NCBI RefSeq assembly: GCF_000564855.1
Contig: NZ_AYXG01000027.1
Span: 25,407 to 89,406 of the forward strand
Reading direction: 5' to 3'
DNA: 64,000 nt
From: Actinokineospora spheciospongiae
GTDB taxonomy: Bacteria > Actinomycetota > Actinomycetes > Mycobacteriales > Pseudonocardiaceae
Translations under genes and position numbers: made by a program
Shown: piece after piece, positions 1 to 9,475 of the stretch
Position numbering within the stretch: position 1 is the stretch's first letter
Layout of the letters: each line of letters opens with the position of its first letter
The notes under the pieces: model-generated
What the model was told of the DNA's origin: nothing
The model's database searches: none
Seen by the model: the letters and a program-made list of their open reading frames with translations, nothing else

Positions 1-1093
1 CGCCATCGCCCTGGCCGGGGAACCGCGGCTGATCATCGCCGACGAACCCACCAGCGCCCTCGACGTCACCGTGCAGCGCGCCATCCTCGACCACCTCCAG
101 GAGCTGGCCGCCGAGTCCGGCACCGCGGTGCTGCTCATCACCCACGACCTGGGCGTGGCCGCCGACCGCGCCGCGCACGTCGCGGTGATGTCCGGGGGCA
201 CCGTGGTCGAGCAGGGACCCACCCGCGAGGTCCTGGGCGCCCCCGCCCACGCCTACACCCGCGACCTGCTCGCCGCCGCCCCCGCCCTGGCCGGGGAACC
301 GCTGCGCCCGCGCCGCCCGGCGGGGACCGACGTGCTGCTCGCGGTGACCGGCCTGCGCCGCTCCTTCGACGGCACCGCCGCCGTGGACGACGTGTCCTTC
401 ACCCTGACCAGGGGCCGCACGCTGGCGCTGGTCGGCGAGTCCGGCTCCGGCAAGACCACCACCGCCCGGATGGCCGTCGGCCTGGAAACCCCGGACGCGG
501 GCACGGTCACCTTCGACGGGGAGGACATCACCGCGGCGCGCGGGGAGCGGCTGCGCGCGCTGCGCCGCCGGTTCCAGCTCGTCCACCAGAACCCGTACGC
601 CTCGCTGAACCCGAGGATGACGCTCGGCGACATCGTCGCCGAGCCGCTGCGCGCGTTCGGCGTCGGCGACCGGGCGAGCAGGCGCGAACGGGCCGCCGAG
701 CTGCTGGAACAGGTGGCGCTGCCCGTGTCGGCGCTGCGCCGCAGGCCGGTCGAGCTGTCCGGCGGGCAGCGGCAGCGGGTGGCGATCGCCCGCGCGCTCG
801 CGCTCAACCCGGACCTGGTGGTGCTCGACGAACCGGTGTCCGCGCTGGACGTGTCAGTGCAGGCGCAGATCCTGCGGCTGCTCGTTCGCCTGCAACAGGA
901 GCACGGGTTGACCTACCTGTTCATCACCCACGACCTGGCCGTGGTCCGGCAGGTCGCCGACGAGGTCGGGGTGATGCGGCGCGGTCGGCTGGTCGAGTCC
1001 GGCCCCACCGACGCGGTGCTCACCGACCCGAGCGCCGAGCACACCCGCGAACTGCTCGCCGCCATCCCCGGCACGCGGGTCACCGCGAGCTGA
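1..1093 (+). CDS. Dipeptide/nickel-type ABC transporter ATPase, two fused nucleotide-binding domains (5' truncated)
   Basis: The reading frame is open from base 2, so the gene begins before the window. The first visible part holds the Walker B and D-loop of one ATPase domain ([11 protein letters not shown]) and its H-loop (LLITHDLG). A complete second domain follows: Walker [11 protein letters not shown], a Q-loop region, the signature [15 protein letters not shown], Walker [13 protein letters not shown] and H-loop FITHDL. This is the fused DppD-DppF arrangement that energises peptide, nickel or similar small-solute importers at the cytoplasmic face of the membrane. The permease and solute-binding genes are presumably upstream. 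Two flavin monooxygenases follow after 103 bases, suggesting that the imported compound is oxidised by them. The substrate cannot be read from the sequence. Confidence 0.95.
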   Translation, partial: AIALAGEPRLIIADEPTSALDVTVQRAILDHLQELAAESGTAVLLITHDLGVAADRAAHVAVMSGGTVVEQGPTREVLGAPAHAYTRDLLAAAPALAGEPLRPRRPAGTDVLLAVTGLRRSFDGTAAVDDVSFTLTRGRTLALVGESGSGKTTTARMAVGLETPDAGTVTFDGEDITAARGERLRALRRRFQLVHQNPYASLNPRMTLGDIVAEPLRAFGVGDRASRRERAAELLEQVALPVSALRRRPVELSGGQRQRVAIARALALNPDLVVLDEPVSALDVSVQAQILRLLVRLQQEHGLTYLFITHDLAVVRQVADEVGVMRRGRLVESGPTDAVLTDPSAEHTRELLAAIPGTRVTAS

Positions 1094-1196
1094 GGTTATT
1101 CCCGATCCGCGCAACCGTCCCACCCCCTGGCTGCCGGGGCGCCCGCCGCCCGCACCGGCGCACAATCGGCCAGGACGGACCGGAAGGAGATCCCGC

Positions 1197-2321
1197 ATGA
1201 CGACCCCTGACCCCGGACCCCACCTCGCCGTCGCGCTCGACGGCGCGGGCTGGCACCCGGCCGCTTGGCGCGAGCCGCTGGCCCGGCCGGACGAGCTGTT
1301 CTCCGCCCGCTACTGGACCGACCTGGTCCGCGAGGCGCAGTCGGCCGCCCTGGACTTCGTCACCTTCGAGGACACCCTCGCGTTGCAGCGCGGCGGGTCC
1401 CCGGAGGCCACCGACCGGGTGCGCGGGCGGCTCGACGCCGTGCTCATCGCCGCCAGGGTCGCCCCGCTCACCATGGGCATCGGGCTGGTGCCCACGGTGG
1501 TCACCACGCACACCGAGCCGTTCCACATCTCCAAGGCCATCGCCACCCTGGACTACGTCAGCACCGGCCGCGCCGGGGTCCGGGTCCGGGTGGGGCGCCC
1601 GCACGAGTACCCGCACTTCGGCCGCCGCGACCCCGAGGAGGACCGCGACTCGCTGTTCACCGAGGCCGCCGACTACGTCGAGGTCGTGCGCAGGCTGTGG
1701 GACAGCTGGGAGGACGACGCGGAGATCCGCGACGCGGCCACCGGCCGGTTCGTCGACCGGGACAGGCTGCACTACATCGACTTCGAGGGCGCCGCGTTCT
1801 CGGTCAAGGGACCGTCCATCACGCCCCGGCCGCCGCAGGGCCAACCGCTGGTCACCGCCCTGGCGCACGCGGAGATCCCTTTCCGGTTCGCGGCGGGGTC
1901 GACCGACCTCGCCTACGTCACCCCGACTGACCGGAGTGACGCCGAGCGGATCGTGGCCCGCCTGAACGGCCTGCCGCACGTGTTCGCCGACCTGGTCGTG
2001 TTCCTCGACGACAAGCCCGGCGCCGCCGCCGACCGGCTCGCCCGCCTCGACGAGACCGCGGGCAGGGCCTACGCCTCCGACGCGCACGTGTTCACCGGCA
2101 CCCCCGCCGAACTGGCCGACCTGCTGCTGGACTGGCACGCCGCGGGCCTCACCGGCTTCCGCCTGCGCCCCGGCGCGATCCCCGACGACCTGACCGCCAT
2201 CACCCGCGGCCTGGTGCCCGAACTGCGCGCCCGCGGCGCGTTCCGCTCCGGCTACGAGGCCGACACCCTGCGCGGGCTGCTCGGCCTGCCGCGCCCCGCC
2301 AACCGCTACGCGACCGCCTGA
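1197..2321 (+). CDS. LLM-class (luciferase-like) FMN-dependent monooxygenase
   Basis: A 374-residue protein of the bacterial luciferase-like fold, which uses reduced FMN from a separate reductase and oxygen to oxidise small organic molecules. The barrel core is recognisable from the phrases DFVTFEDTLAL near residue 57 and the central stretch around DYVSTGRAGVRVRVGRP. The ATG at 1197 is preceded by a strong AAGGAGA ribosome site. It ends nine bases before the next monooxygenase, so the two are co-transcribed and probably act on the same or sequential substrates. The neighbouring peptide-type ABC transporter fits a scavenging role (organosulfur, nitrilotriacetate-like or similar compounds), but no residue here fixes the substrate. 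Confidence 0.88.
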   Translation: MTTPDPGPHLAVALDGAGWHPAAWREPLARPDELFSARYWTDLVREAQSAALDFVTFEDTLALQRGGSPEATDRVRGRLDAVLIAARVAPLTMGIGLVPTVVTTHTEPFHISKAIATLDYVSTGRAGVRVRVGRPHEYPHFGRRDPEEDRDSLFTEAADYVEVVRRLWDSWEDDAEIRDAATGRFVDRDRLHYIDFEGAAFSVKGPSITPRPPQGQPLVTALAHAEIPFRFAAGSTDLAYVTPTDRSDAERIVARLNGLPHVFADLVVFLDDKPGAAADRLARLDETAGRAYASDAHVFTGTPAELADLLLDWHAAGLTGFRLRPGAIPDDLTAITRGLVPELRARGAFRSGYEADTLRGLLGLPRPANRYATA

Positions 2322-2330
2322 GGAGGACCG

Positions 2331-3689
2331 GTGACCGTCACGCCGGAAGGCAAGCCCCGCAAGCAGATCCACCTCGCCGCGCACTTCCCCGGTGTCAACA
2401 ACACCACCGTGTGGAGCGACCCGGCGGCGGGCAGTCACATCGACTTCCGCTCCTTCGTCCACCTGGCGCAGACCGCCGAACGGGCCAAGTTCGACCTGTT
2501 CTTCCTCGCCGAGGGCCTGCGCCTGCGCGAGCAGGGCGGCGAGATCTACGACCTGGACGTGGTCGGCCGCCCGGACACCTTCACCGTGCTGGCCGCCCTC
2601 GCCGCGGTGACCGACCGGCTGGGCCTGGCGGGCACGATCAACTCCACCTTCAACGAGCCCTACGAGGTGGCCCGCCAGTTCGCCTCCCTCGACCACCTGT
2701 CGGACGGCCGGGCCGCGTGGAACGTGGTCACCTCGTGGGACGCCTTCACCGGCGAGAACTTCCGCCGCGGCGGGTTCCTCCCGCAGGAGCAGCGCTACTC
2801 CCGCGCCGAGACGTTCCTGCGCACCACCTGGGAACTGTTCGATTCGTGGAAGGGCGACGAGGTGGTGGCCGACAAGGACACCGGCACCTTCCTCAGCGAC
2901 CCGGCGGCGGGCACCTTCGCCCACCGCAGCGAGCACTTCGACATCTCCGGCCGGTTCACCGTCCCGCGCAGCCCCCAGGGCCGCCCGGTCATCCTCCAGG
3001 CGGGCGACTCCGACGAGGGCCGCGAATTCGCCGCCGCCACCGCCGACGCCATCTTCAGCAGGCACGGCACCCTGGAGGCGGGCCAGGCGTTCTACGCCGA
3101 CGTCAAGGGCAGGCTGGCCAAGTACGGCAGGCAGGACCACCAGCTCAAGGTCCTCCCCGCCGCCACCTTCGTCCTCGGCGACACCGACGCCGACGCCGCG
3201 GAGAAGGCCGACGTCGTGCGCAAGCAGCAGGTCAGCCCCGCCACAGCCATCAAGTTCCTGGAACAGCTCTGGAACACCGACCTCAGCACCCACGACCCGG
3301 ACGGCCCACTGCCCGCCTTCGACCCGGTCGTGGGGGAGAACACGGTCGCCAAGGGCCGGGCCAGCGTGCGGATGCACCGGGACCCGGTGGCCACCGCCCA
3401 CGAGTGGCGGGCCCTGGCCGAGGCCAAGGGCCTCACCAGCCGTGAACTGATCATCGAGGTCACCGGCCGCCAGAACTTCATCGGCTCCGCCGAGACGATC
3501 GCCACCCGCATCGACGACCTGGTCCAGGCAGACGCCAGCGACGGCTTCATCCTGGTCCCGCACGTGACCCCCGGCGGCCTCGACGAGTTCGCCGACACCG
3601 TCGTCCCACTCCTGCAGGAACGGGGGGTCTTCCGGGCCGAGTACACGGGCACCACGCTGCGCGAACACCTCGGCCTCGACCAGCCGTGA
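2331..3689 (+). CDS. NtaA/SnaA/DszA-family FMN-dependent monooxygenase
   Basis: A 452-residue flavin monooxygenase of the NtaA/SnaA/DszA subgroup, longer than the first luciferase-like protein, as is usual for the subgroup. Diagnostic stretches are the N-terminal HLAAHFPGVNNTTVW, the FFLAEGLRLRE strand, the motif DHLSDGRAAWNVVTSWD near residue 125 and RPVILQAGDSDEGR near residue 222. Members oxidise nitrilotriacetate, EDTA, dibenzothiophene sulfone or alkyl sulfides using FMNH2 delivered in trans. The GTG start has AGGAGG directly upstream and lies nine bases after the previous stop. A separate flavin reductase is expected elsewhere, as none is in this window. The substrate is unknown. Confidence 0.9.
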   Translation: MTVTPEGKPRKQIHLAAHFPGVNNTTVWSDPAAGSHIDFRSFVHLAQTAERAKFDLFFLAEGLRLREQGGEIYDLDVVGRPDTFTVLAALAAVTDRLGLAGTINSTFNEPYEVARQFASLDHLSDGRAAWNVVTSWDAFTGENFRRGGFLPQEQRYSRAETFLRTTWELFDSWKGDEVVADKDTGTFLSDPAAGTFAHRSEHFDISGRFTVPRSPQGRPVILQAGDSDEGREFAAATADAIFSRHGTLEAGQAFYADVKGRLAKYGRQDHQLKVLPAATFVLGDTDADAAEKADVVRKQQVSPATAIKFLEQLWNTDLSTHDPDGPLPAFDPVVGENTVAKGRASVRMHRDPVATAHEWRALAEAKGLTSRELIIEVTGRQNFIGSAETIATRIDDLVQADASDGFILVPHVTPGGLDEFADTVVPLLQERGVFRAEYTGTTLREHLGLDQP

Positions 3690-4062
3690 GCGGCTGCTGA
3701 ACCCGAGGTGCGGTGGCCGGGGTTCCGCGTTGCCACGAGGGCTTCCGGTCGCCGGTGCCGGTCGAGAGCGGGCAGGCGGAACGCCGCCCGCTTGGGGCCG
3801 CCCGCTCGGGCGGGTGGTTGCGGGTGCGCGTGGCGGGTGCTGTGTCCGGCGCTGACCGGCAGGTGCCCGCCCCGCCGCCACCGCCCCGCGCCGCCCACAC
3901 CGCTGTCTTGCGCTGCCCCGCCCGCCCTGCTGCCCCGCGTTGCCGCCACCCCGCCGCGCTGCCCCCATCGGGTGATGGTCGGTGGCCGGGCCGCGCGGTG
4001 GTGCCGGGGGTGGGGGTGTCTCGTAGGCTACTGGTGGGTAGCGAGGGTGAGGGAGTGGCGGC
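3690..4062. other. 373-base gap without a convincing gene
   Basis: Open frames here are GC-rich shadows with proline/arginine-rich translations and no ribosome sites. Near 4023-4028 TAGGCT could be the -10 of the promoter for the downstream oxidase. I see no strong terminator hairpin after the monooxygenase operon. Confidence 0.5.
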
Positions 4063-5325
4063 ATGGTCGAATCGGGTCGGGCTCGGCAAGAGGCGATCTA
4101 CCGGGCCGGTGTGTCCGGCACCCGACCCCGCGTCCCCACCGACGCCGCCGCGCTGCGAGCGGCCGCTCGGCGCCGCTGCTCGCGCAAGGCGTGGGCCTAC
4201 GTCGAGGGCGGGGCGGGGGAGGGGGCGACCATGGCCGCGAACCGGGCGGCCCTGGACCGGTACGAGATCGTTCCCCGCATGCTGCGCGACGTCGCCGAGC
4301 GGGACACGTCCACCACCCTGCTCGGCACCCACCTCGCCGCTCCGCTGCTGCTGGCCCCCGTCGGGGCGGCGGGTCTGGTGGCCAGGGACGCGGACGTGCT
4401 GATCGGGCGGGGCGCGGCCGAGGCGGGGGTGCCGTACATCTTCTCCTGCCAGGGCAGCAGCCCGATGGAGCGCACCGCCGCAGCCATGGGCGACGCCCCG
4501 CGCTGGTTCCAGCTCTACTGGAGCCGCGACGAGGAACTGGTCGACAGCTTCCTGGCGCGGGCGACGGCGATCGGGGCGGGCGCGGTGGTGGTCACCCTCG
4601 ACACCACCATGCTCGGCTGGCGACCGCAGGACCTCAACCTGGGCAGCCTCCCGTTCTCCCAGGGCATCGGCATCGCCCAGTACACCTCGGACCCCCGCTT
4701 CCGCGAGCTGGTCCGCGCCCGCACCGGCGGTCCGGCCCGCGACGTGAAGATCACCCCCGCCGCCGTGCGCACCCTGCTGTCCATCTCCCGCGAACACCCC
4801 GGCCGCTTCCTGGACAACCTCCGCTCGCCCATCCCCCGCGCGGCGGTGGAGACCTTCCTCGACGTCTACTCCAACCCCGCGCTCAACTGGGACCACATCG
4901 CGGGTCTGCGCGAGCGCACCAAGCTGCCCATCGTCCTCAAAGGAATCCTGCACCCGGACGACGCCCGCACCGCCGTCGACCTCGGTGTGGACGCCGTCAT
5001 GGTGTCCAACCACGGTGGTCGCCAGGTCGACGGCGCCACCGCGTCCCTGGACGCCCTGGTCGCCGTTCGGAAGGCGATCGGGGCGGAGTACCCGGTGTTG
5101 CTCGACAGCGGTGTCCGCACGGGGGCGGACGTGTTCAAGGCGTTGGCGCTGGGGGCGAACGCGGTGACCTTGGGGCGGCCGCACATCTACGGTCTCGCCG
5201 TGGGTGGCAGCGGGGGAGTGGCTGATGTGGTGCGCAACGTGCTGGCGGAGTTCGACCTGACCATGGGGTTGTCCGGGGTGGCTTCGCTGGACGAGATCAC
5301 CCCGGACACTGTGGTCTGCCGCTGA
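4063..5325 (+). CDS. FMN-dependent alpha-hydroxyacid oxidase, lactate 2-monooxygenase-like
   Basis: A 420-residue member of the glycolate/lactate oxidase family, a TIM barrel carrying FMN. The C-terminal catalytic block VSNHGGRQVDG contains the active-site histidine and the substrate-binding arginine, followed by the FMN-phosphate region DSGVRTGADVFKALALGA and the segment LGRPHIYGLAVGG. The region around PRWFQLYWSRDEEL contains the tyrosine that binds the substrate carboxylate. The length and an insertion before residue 230 (GIGIAQYTSDPRF) resemble lactate 2-monooxygenases, which turn L-lactate into acetate and CO2, more than membrane L-lactate dehydrogenases. It stands alone with its own upstream gap. 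Mandelate or another 2-hydroxyacid is an alternative substrate. Confidence 0.88.
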   Translation: MVESGRARQEAIYRAGVSGTRPRVPTDAAALRAAARRRCSRKAWAYVEGGAGEGATMAANRAALDRYEIVPRMLRDVAERDTSTTLLGTHLAAPLLLAPVGAAGLVARDADVLIGRGAAEAGVPYIFSCQGSSPMERTAAAMGDAPRWFQLYWSRDEELVDSFLARATAIGAGAVVVTLDTTMLGWRPQDLNLGSLPFSQGIGIAQYTSDPRFRELVRARTGGPARDVKITPAAVRTLLSISREHPGRFLDNLRSPIPRAAVETFLDVYSNPALNWDHIAGLRERTKLPIVLKGILHPDDARTAVDLGVDAVMVSNHGGRQVDGATASLDALVAVRKAIGAEYPVLLDSGVRTGADVFKALALGANAVTLGRPHIYGLAVGGSGGVADVVRNVLAEFDLTMGLSGVASLDEITPDTVVCR

Positions 5326-5528
5326 GCCGTGTCCTGCGCGAAGCTCGGGCGGGCGGGGGGCGGTGGACCACGCGTCGCGGCGAGTCGGTGCGACAACCAC
5401 TTGCGCGCGACCGCCGCCTGCTGCCACCATTGCCGCATGTCGAGTCGAAAGGGCGCGTGCGCCCTGATCTCTTGAGTCGCCGGGCGCGGCGCAGGTCGCG
5501 CGCCGGGGGATACCGGGTCTCAGAACTG

Positions 5529-6578
5529 GTGTCCCAAGTCGAGGAAGTCCGCCGGGAGTGGCTGGAGTACGCCTTCGCCACCGAACCCGCGGACCGGTCC
5601 ACCGCCGAGGCGGTCATCTCCGAGTTCTACGCCATCATCGGCAGACCGCCGCCCGCGTTCGAGTGGGTGGGGTCCCCCGCCGCGGTCCGCGCGGACATCG
5701 GTTCGGCGGCGGGTGATCGGGTCGCGGTCGAGTTCGCCACCCGGACCGCGCGGGTTCGCGACAGGCTCGAACGGGACCTGCGGCCGTGGGGCCTGCCGGG
5801 GGAACCCGGTGAGCGCACCGCCTGCCCGGCCACCGCGCGATCCTTTGTGGACAACATGGTGCACGGCGAGCTGCGCCGGGTCGTCCGCGAGGGTGTGGTG
5901 GCGGTGGTGGCCGCCGAGGCGGGCCGGTCGGCGGTGCGCTGGTACGGGCAGCACGACGCGGACTGGGTCGGCTGGCACGACGCCTGCGCGCGGCTGCTGG
6001 GCACCCGCCGGTCCCCGCGCGACGAGCACTTCCTCACCCTGTGGACCACCCTCGCCCGCTCCTGCGGGTGGTGGTGGCCGCGCGAGGGCGTCTGCGTCGT
6101 GGCCGAGCGGCCCGAATCCGTGCACACCGAGGACTGGCGCCCGCACAGCGCGGACGGCCCGGCCCTGCGCTACCCCGACGGGTGGTCGGTGCACGCCTGG
6201 CGGGGAACCAGGGTGCCCGCCTGGGTGATCGAGGACCCCACCGCCGAGCGGATCAGCGCCGAGGCCAACATCGAGGTCCGCCGCTGCGCCATCGAGAACA
6301 TCGGCTGGGAGGCCTACCTCGACGACGCGGGTACGACCGCCGTCGGCCGCGCGCCCGACCCCGGCAACCCCGGTTGCGAACTGCTCCTCTACGACCTGCC
6401 CCGCTGGGACCGCCCGTCCCGCCTCCTGCTGGCGGTCAACGGCTCGGTCGAGCGCGACGGCACCCGCCGCCGCTACGGCCTGCGCGTCCCGCCCTGGCTG
6501 GACGACCCGGTCGAGGCCGCCGCCTGGTCCTACGGCCTCACCGGCCCCCAGTACGCCCAACTCCTACGACGAACCTAG
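5529..6578 (+). CDS. DUF6745-like hypothetical protein
   Basis: A protein of about 349 residues resembling what I know as DUF6745 proteins. Typical features are an N-terminal helix ending REWLEYAFATEPADR, a central His- and Trp-rich part, then the repeat-like C-terminal strands DGPALRYPDGWSVHAW, VPAWVIEDPTAERI and EVRRCAIENIGWEAYL. The function of the family is unknown to me. I chose the GTG at 5529 because the family-like sequence starts there. The frame is open back to 5388, but that part is arginine-rich and looks untranslated. It lies 11 bases upstream of a small protein with which it is probably co-translated. No signal peptide or membrane segment is visible, so it is likely cytoplasmic. 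Confidence 0.7.
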   Translation: MSQVEEVRREWLEYAFATEPADRSTAEAVISEFYAIIGRPPPAFEWVGSPAAVRADIGSAAGDRVAVEFATRTARVRDRLERDLRPWGLPGEPGERTACPATARSFVDNMVHGELRRVVREGVVAVVAAEAGRSAVRWYGQHDADWVGWHDACARLLGTRRSPRDEHFLTLWTTLARSCGWWWPREGVCVVAERPESVHTEDWRPHSADGPALRYPDGWSVHAWRGTRVPAWVIEDPTAERISAEANIEVRRCAIENIGWEAYLDDAGTTAVGRAPDPGNPGCELLLYDLPRWDRPSRLLLAVNGSVERDGTRRRYGLRVPPWLDDPVEAAAWSYGLTGPQYAQLLRRT

Positions 6579-6589
6579 AGGTGATCAAC

Positions 6590-7030
6590 GTGGAACTCGC
6601 ACAGCTTCTCGACCGCACCGGCCTGACCGTCCTCGACCACCTGGAACTCCAGGTCGCCATCCCCGTCATCGACGGCCTGCAAGCCCAGGGCGACCTCATC
6701 ATCATCCCCCGCGCCCTGGTCCCCGTCGTCACCGAGGACTCCTGGGCCCGGTGGTCCCCCGTCCCCCGCGCGGGCGTGGAACTCGTCCGCGGCGCCAACG
6801 GTGCCAACCCGCACACCCTCACCGCCGACCCGGGCACCTGCGAGTGGACCATCCATGTCCACGAACCCCTGCGCCTGGCCATCGCGCTCATCCGCAACAC
6901 CGCACCGGTCCACCTCGTCCACCCCGAACACGGCGGCACCGGCATCGCCCCCGGCGAGTGGGTCGTCCGCCGCCAACAGGAACGCGGCACCGCCCGCTTC
7001 CGCTCGACCTCGACCCTCGTCTGCGACTAG
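6590..7030 (+). CDS. Small hypothetical protein paired with the DUF6745-like gene
   Basis: A 146-residue soluble protein that I do not recognise. It starts with an amphipathic stretch (ELAQLLDRTGLTVLDHLEL) and continues with strands such as DLIIIPRALVPVV and GEWVVRRQQERGTARFRS. The GTG at 6590 has an AGAGGTGA ribosome site, and an alternative GTG lies nine bases upstream. It follows the DUF6745-like gene after 11 bases and is closed by a strong hairpin terminator at 7121-7169. It reads like the conserved partner often found after such genes, but that is inference. Confidence 0.65.
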   Translation: MELAQLLDRTGLTVLDHLELQVAIPVIDGLQAQGDLIIIPRALVPVVTEDSWARWSPVPRAGVELVRGANGANPHTLTADPGTCEWTIHVHEPLRLAIALIRNTAPVHLVHPEHGGTGIAPGEWVVRRQQERGTARFRSTSTLVCD

Positions 7031-7120
7031 GGGTCGCACCGGGTGGGCGGGCTGGTGTGCCCGTGCCCGGGTTGCGGGTTCACCACCACGATCCGGTCGC
7101 CCGTGGTCCGCGCGGAAAGC

Positions 7121-7169
7121 GGAAACCCCGGTGCCCCGCCGGGGGAGGGCGGGGCACCGGGGTGTTTCC
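7121..7169. terminator. Bidirectional hairpin terminator
   Basis: Arms 7121-7140 and 7148-7169 pair almost perfectly around a seven-base G-rich loop, with a two-base bulge. It lies between two convergent genes. A second, looser hairpin with arms near 7184-7198 and 7235-7250 follows and could back it up for the minus-strand gene. Confidence 0.85.
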
Positions 7170-7262
7170 CCGTCGGCTGACCGCCCGGGCGCGACCACCG
7201 GTCCCCCCGGAACCCGTCGCGGGGTCCGGGTCCGGGTGGTGGCGCCCGGCGGGGGGAGTGGG

Positions 7263-7652
7263 TCAGCCGACGACCGGGAGCAGGTCGCGGTCGGCGAAGA
7301 CCGACTTGGCGACCAGCATGGCGTTGAACACGCGCGGGTTACCGGCGAAGGCCAGCAGGTGGATGATCGTCTCGACGATCTCCGCGGGCGTGAGGCCCAC
7401 GGTGAGCGCGGCGTTGATGTGGAACCGCAACTGCCGCTCGGTGTCGCCCAGGGTGACCAGGGCGGCGATGGTGGCGAGCTGCCGCTGCCGCAGGTCCAGG
7501 CCGGGGCGGGTGTAGAGGTCGCCGAAGGCGAACTCGCCCACGAACCGGGCCAGGTCCGGGGCCACCTCGGCCAGCGGGGCGACGATGTTGTCGATGTCGC
7601 CGCCCATCTCGGCCAGGCGGGCGGCGCCGCGCTCGAAGCGTTCGGTGCTCAC
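7263..7652 (-). CDS. Carboxymuconolactone decarboxylase family protein
   Basis: A 129-residue all-helical protein of the CMD family (PcaC/AhpD superfamily). The core LDLRQRQLATIAALVTLGDTE around residues 53-71 and HINAALTVGLTPAEIVETII around residues 77-97 are family hallmarks. No CxxC pair is present, so an AhpD-type thiol peroxidase role is unlikely. A PcaC-like lactone decarboxylase or related role fits better. It lies 54 bases downstream of a dienelactone hydrolase gene in the same direction. Together they suggest lactone or aromatic-intermediate catabolism under the divergent MmyB-type regulator. Confidence 0.9.
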   Translation of the reverse strand: MSTERFERGAARLAEMGGDIDNIVAPLAEVAPDLARFVGEFAFGDLYTRPGLDLRQRQLATIAALVTLGDTERQLRFHINAALTVGLTPAEIVETIIHLLAFAGNPRVFNAMLVAKSVFADRDLLPVVG

Positions 7653-7706
7653 GGTGGTGCTCCTTCGGCCGGGGGTGGTGGGGCGGGTGCCGCCCCACCA
7701 CCGGGA

Positions 7707-8453
7707 TCAGGCGGGGACCTTCGCCGAGTGGGTCTCGATGAAGGTGACCATCCGGGCCCAGGCGTCGTCGCACGCCTCCTGCCACTGCTCGTAGGTGGCG
7801 TCGAAGAAGGAGTGCGGCGCACCCTCGTAGACGTGCAGGTCGTAGTCCTTGCCCGCGGCGTCGAGCTTGCCCGCGAACGCCTGGAACTCGTCCTGCGAGG
7901 TCGCCACGTCCTCCCCGGCGAGCAGCAGCAGCAGCGGCGCGGAGATGTCGTCGACGACGTCCTCCACCAGCCGCGGCAGCCCGTAGAAGCCGATCGACCC
8001 GGTGACCCCGAGGTCGGTCGCCGACATCCGCCACGACTGCCCGCCACCGAAGCAGAACCCCACGGTGAACACCGGACCGGTGTTGAACTCCGTCAGGTAC
8101 TCGGCGGCGGCGGCCACGTCCGCGGCCACCTCCTCCGACTTGACCTGCGGCAGCAGCGGCTTCCACTCGAAGTTCTCGTCGCGCAGCCCCGGCCCGGCGG
8201 TCCGCCCGTAGTAGTCGATCGCCGCGACGGTGTACCCGGCCTGGGCGAACCGGTTCGCCAGCGCCTGGTAGTAGGGGTGCGTGCCGCGGATGTCCGGCAG
8301 GATCACGATGTTGACCCCGTTGGGCGCGGCGGGGATCGCGCGGAACGCCGAGAACGCCGTGCCGTCCGCCGAGGTCAGCTCCAGCAGACCTTCTTCGGCG
8401 ACCTCACCGGGGTTGTCGAGGGCGGGGGGCCTGCTGTCGGTGCTGTGGCACAT
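7707..8453 (-). CDS. Dienelactone hydrolase family protein
   Basis: A 248-residue alpha/beta hydrolase of the dienelactone hydrolase family. The nucleophile elbow VGFCFGGG places a cysteine at residue 134, as in carboxymethylenebutenolidase. The acid lies in the LLLLLAGEDVATS region and the histidine in EGAPHSFFD near residue 215. Such enzymes open dienelactones to maleylacetate or cleave related lactones. It is the first gene of a two-gene operon with the CMD protein and is read divergently from an MmyB-type regulator 146 bases away. The start is the ATG at 8453. Confidence 0.9.
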   Translation of the reverse strand: MCHSTDSRPPALDNPGEVAEEGLLELTSADGTAFSAFRAIPAAPNGVNIVILPDIRGTHPYYQALANRFAQAGYTVAAIDYYGRTAGPGLRDENFEWKPLLPQVKSEEVAADVAAAAEYLTEFNTGPVFTVGFCFGGGQSWRMSATDLGVTGSIGFYGLPRLVEDVVDDISAPLLLLLAGEDVATSQDEFQAFAGKLDAAGKDYDLHVYEGAPHSFFDATYEQWQEACDDAWARMVTFIETHSAKVPA

Positions 8454-8599
8454 GCGGTCGAGCCTTTCGTGCGGGGTTCGGCGCCGACCCGGCGCCCGGG
8501 GTGAACTCTGGTGCCCAAGCGGTCCCCCATCCAGACCCCTGCCGTTACTGGTACTGGCAGACCCACGCTGCGGCTGCGGAGGTGCGGCACACTGGGCGC

Positions 8600-9472
8600 G
8601 TGGACGATCGCAACGAGCTGGGCCGGTTCCTCAAGTCCCGACGCGCCCGCCTCGACCCCGCCCGCGCGGGCATCGAGGTCATCAGCCGCCGCCGGGTCGC
8701 CGGTCTGCGCCGCGAGGAGGTCGCCGCCCTGGCGGGCATCAGCGTCGAGTACTACGTCCGCCTGGAACAGGGCCGCGCCCAACGCCCCTCCGAGGGCGTC
8801 CTGGACTCCCTCGCCAGGGCCCTCGAACTCGACGACGTCGAACGCCGCTACCTGGAGGGCCTGGCCAACCCCAGGACGTCCACCCCCAGGGCGCCCAGGG
8901 CCGAACGCGCCCGCACCGAACTGGCGCAGCTGCTGGGCATGATGGACCGCATCCCCGCCCTGGTCATCAACCACCGCATGGACGTCCTCGCCTGGAACCA
9001 CCTCTCCCGCCAACTCTTCTTCGACTTCCCGGCCACCACCCCCAAGGACCGCAACCTCGCCCGCTTCGGCTTCCTCTCCCCGGAAAGCCAGAACCGCTTC
9101 GTCGACTGGCACGACGTCCAGCGCGCCACAGCGGGTGCGCTGCGCCTCGCCGCCAGCCGCCACCCCAACGACGAGGCGTTGGCCACCCTGCTGGGGGAGC
9201 TGACGATGAAGAGCGAGGTCTTCCGCACCCTGTGGGCGGGCCGCGACGTCAAGCAGCGCACCCACGGCACCAAGCGCTTCCGCCACCCGGTGGTGGGCGA
9301 ACTGGCCTTGCGGTTCGAGAACTTCGAACTCCCGGGGGAGGCGGACCAGCGGCTGGTCACCTTCTCCCCGGAACCGGCGAGCCCGGCGGCGGCTGCGCTG
9401 GAGCTGCTGATGATGTGGACGGCCCCGCCCGCGGAGCGCACCCAGCCGCACCAGGAACCGGTCACCGATTGA
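8600..9472 (+). CDS. XRE/MmyB-type transcriptional regulator
   Basis: A 290-residue regulator with an N-terminal Xre helix-turn-helix (VAGLRREEVAALAGISVEYY, residues ~34-53) and a C-terminal MmyB-type PAS-like ligand domain (residues ~105-270, including ALVINHRMDVLAWN). MmyB-type domains are thought to bind a fatty-acid-like ligand. The GTG at 8600 lacks a ribosome site and lies about seven bases after a CACACT -10-like hexamer, so the transcript may be leaderless. A longer frame to 8501 exists but has no family-like sequence. It is divergent from the dienelactone hydrolase/CMD operon and probably controls it. Confidence 0.88.
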   Translation: MDDRNELGRFLKSRRARLDPARAGIEVISRRRVAGLRREEVAALAGISVEYYVRLEQGRAQRPSEGVLDSLARALELDDVERRYLEGLANPRTSTPRAPRAERARTELAQLLGMMDRIPALVINHRMDVLAWNHLSRQLFFDFPATTPKDRNLARFGFLSPESQNRFVDWHDVQRATAGALRLAASRHPNDEALATLLGELTMKSEVFRTLWAGRDVKQRTHGTKRFRHPVVGELALRFENFELPGEADQRLVTFSPEPASPAAAALELLMMWTAPPAERTQPHQEPVTD

Positions 9473-9475
9473 CCC

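Noticed and set aside
1080..4064. A 994-codon open frame on the minus strand
   Set aside because: It lies antisense to two clear flavin monooxygenase genes; its Gly/Arg/His-rich translation matches no family and is the usual third-position GC shadow.
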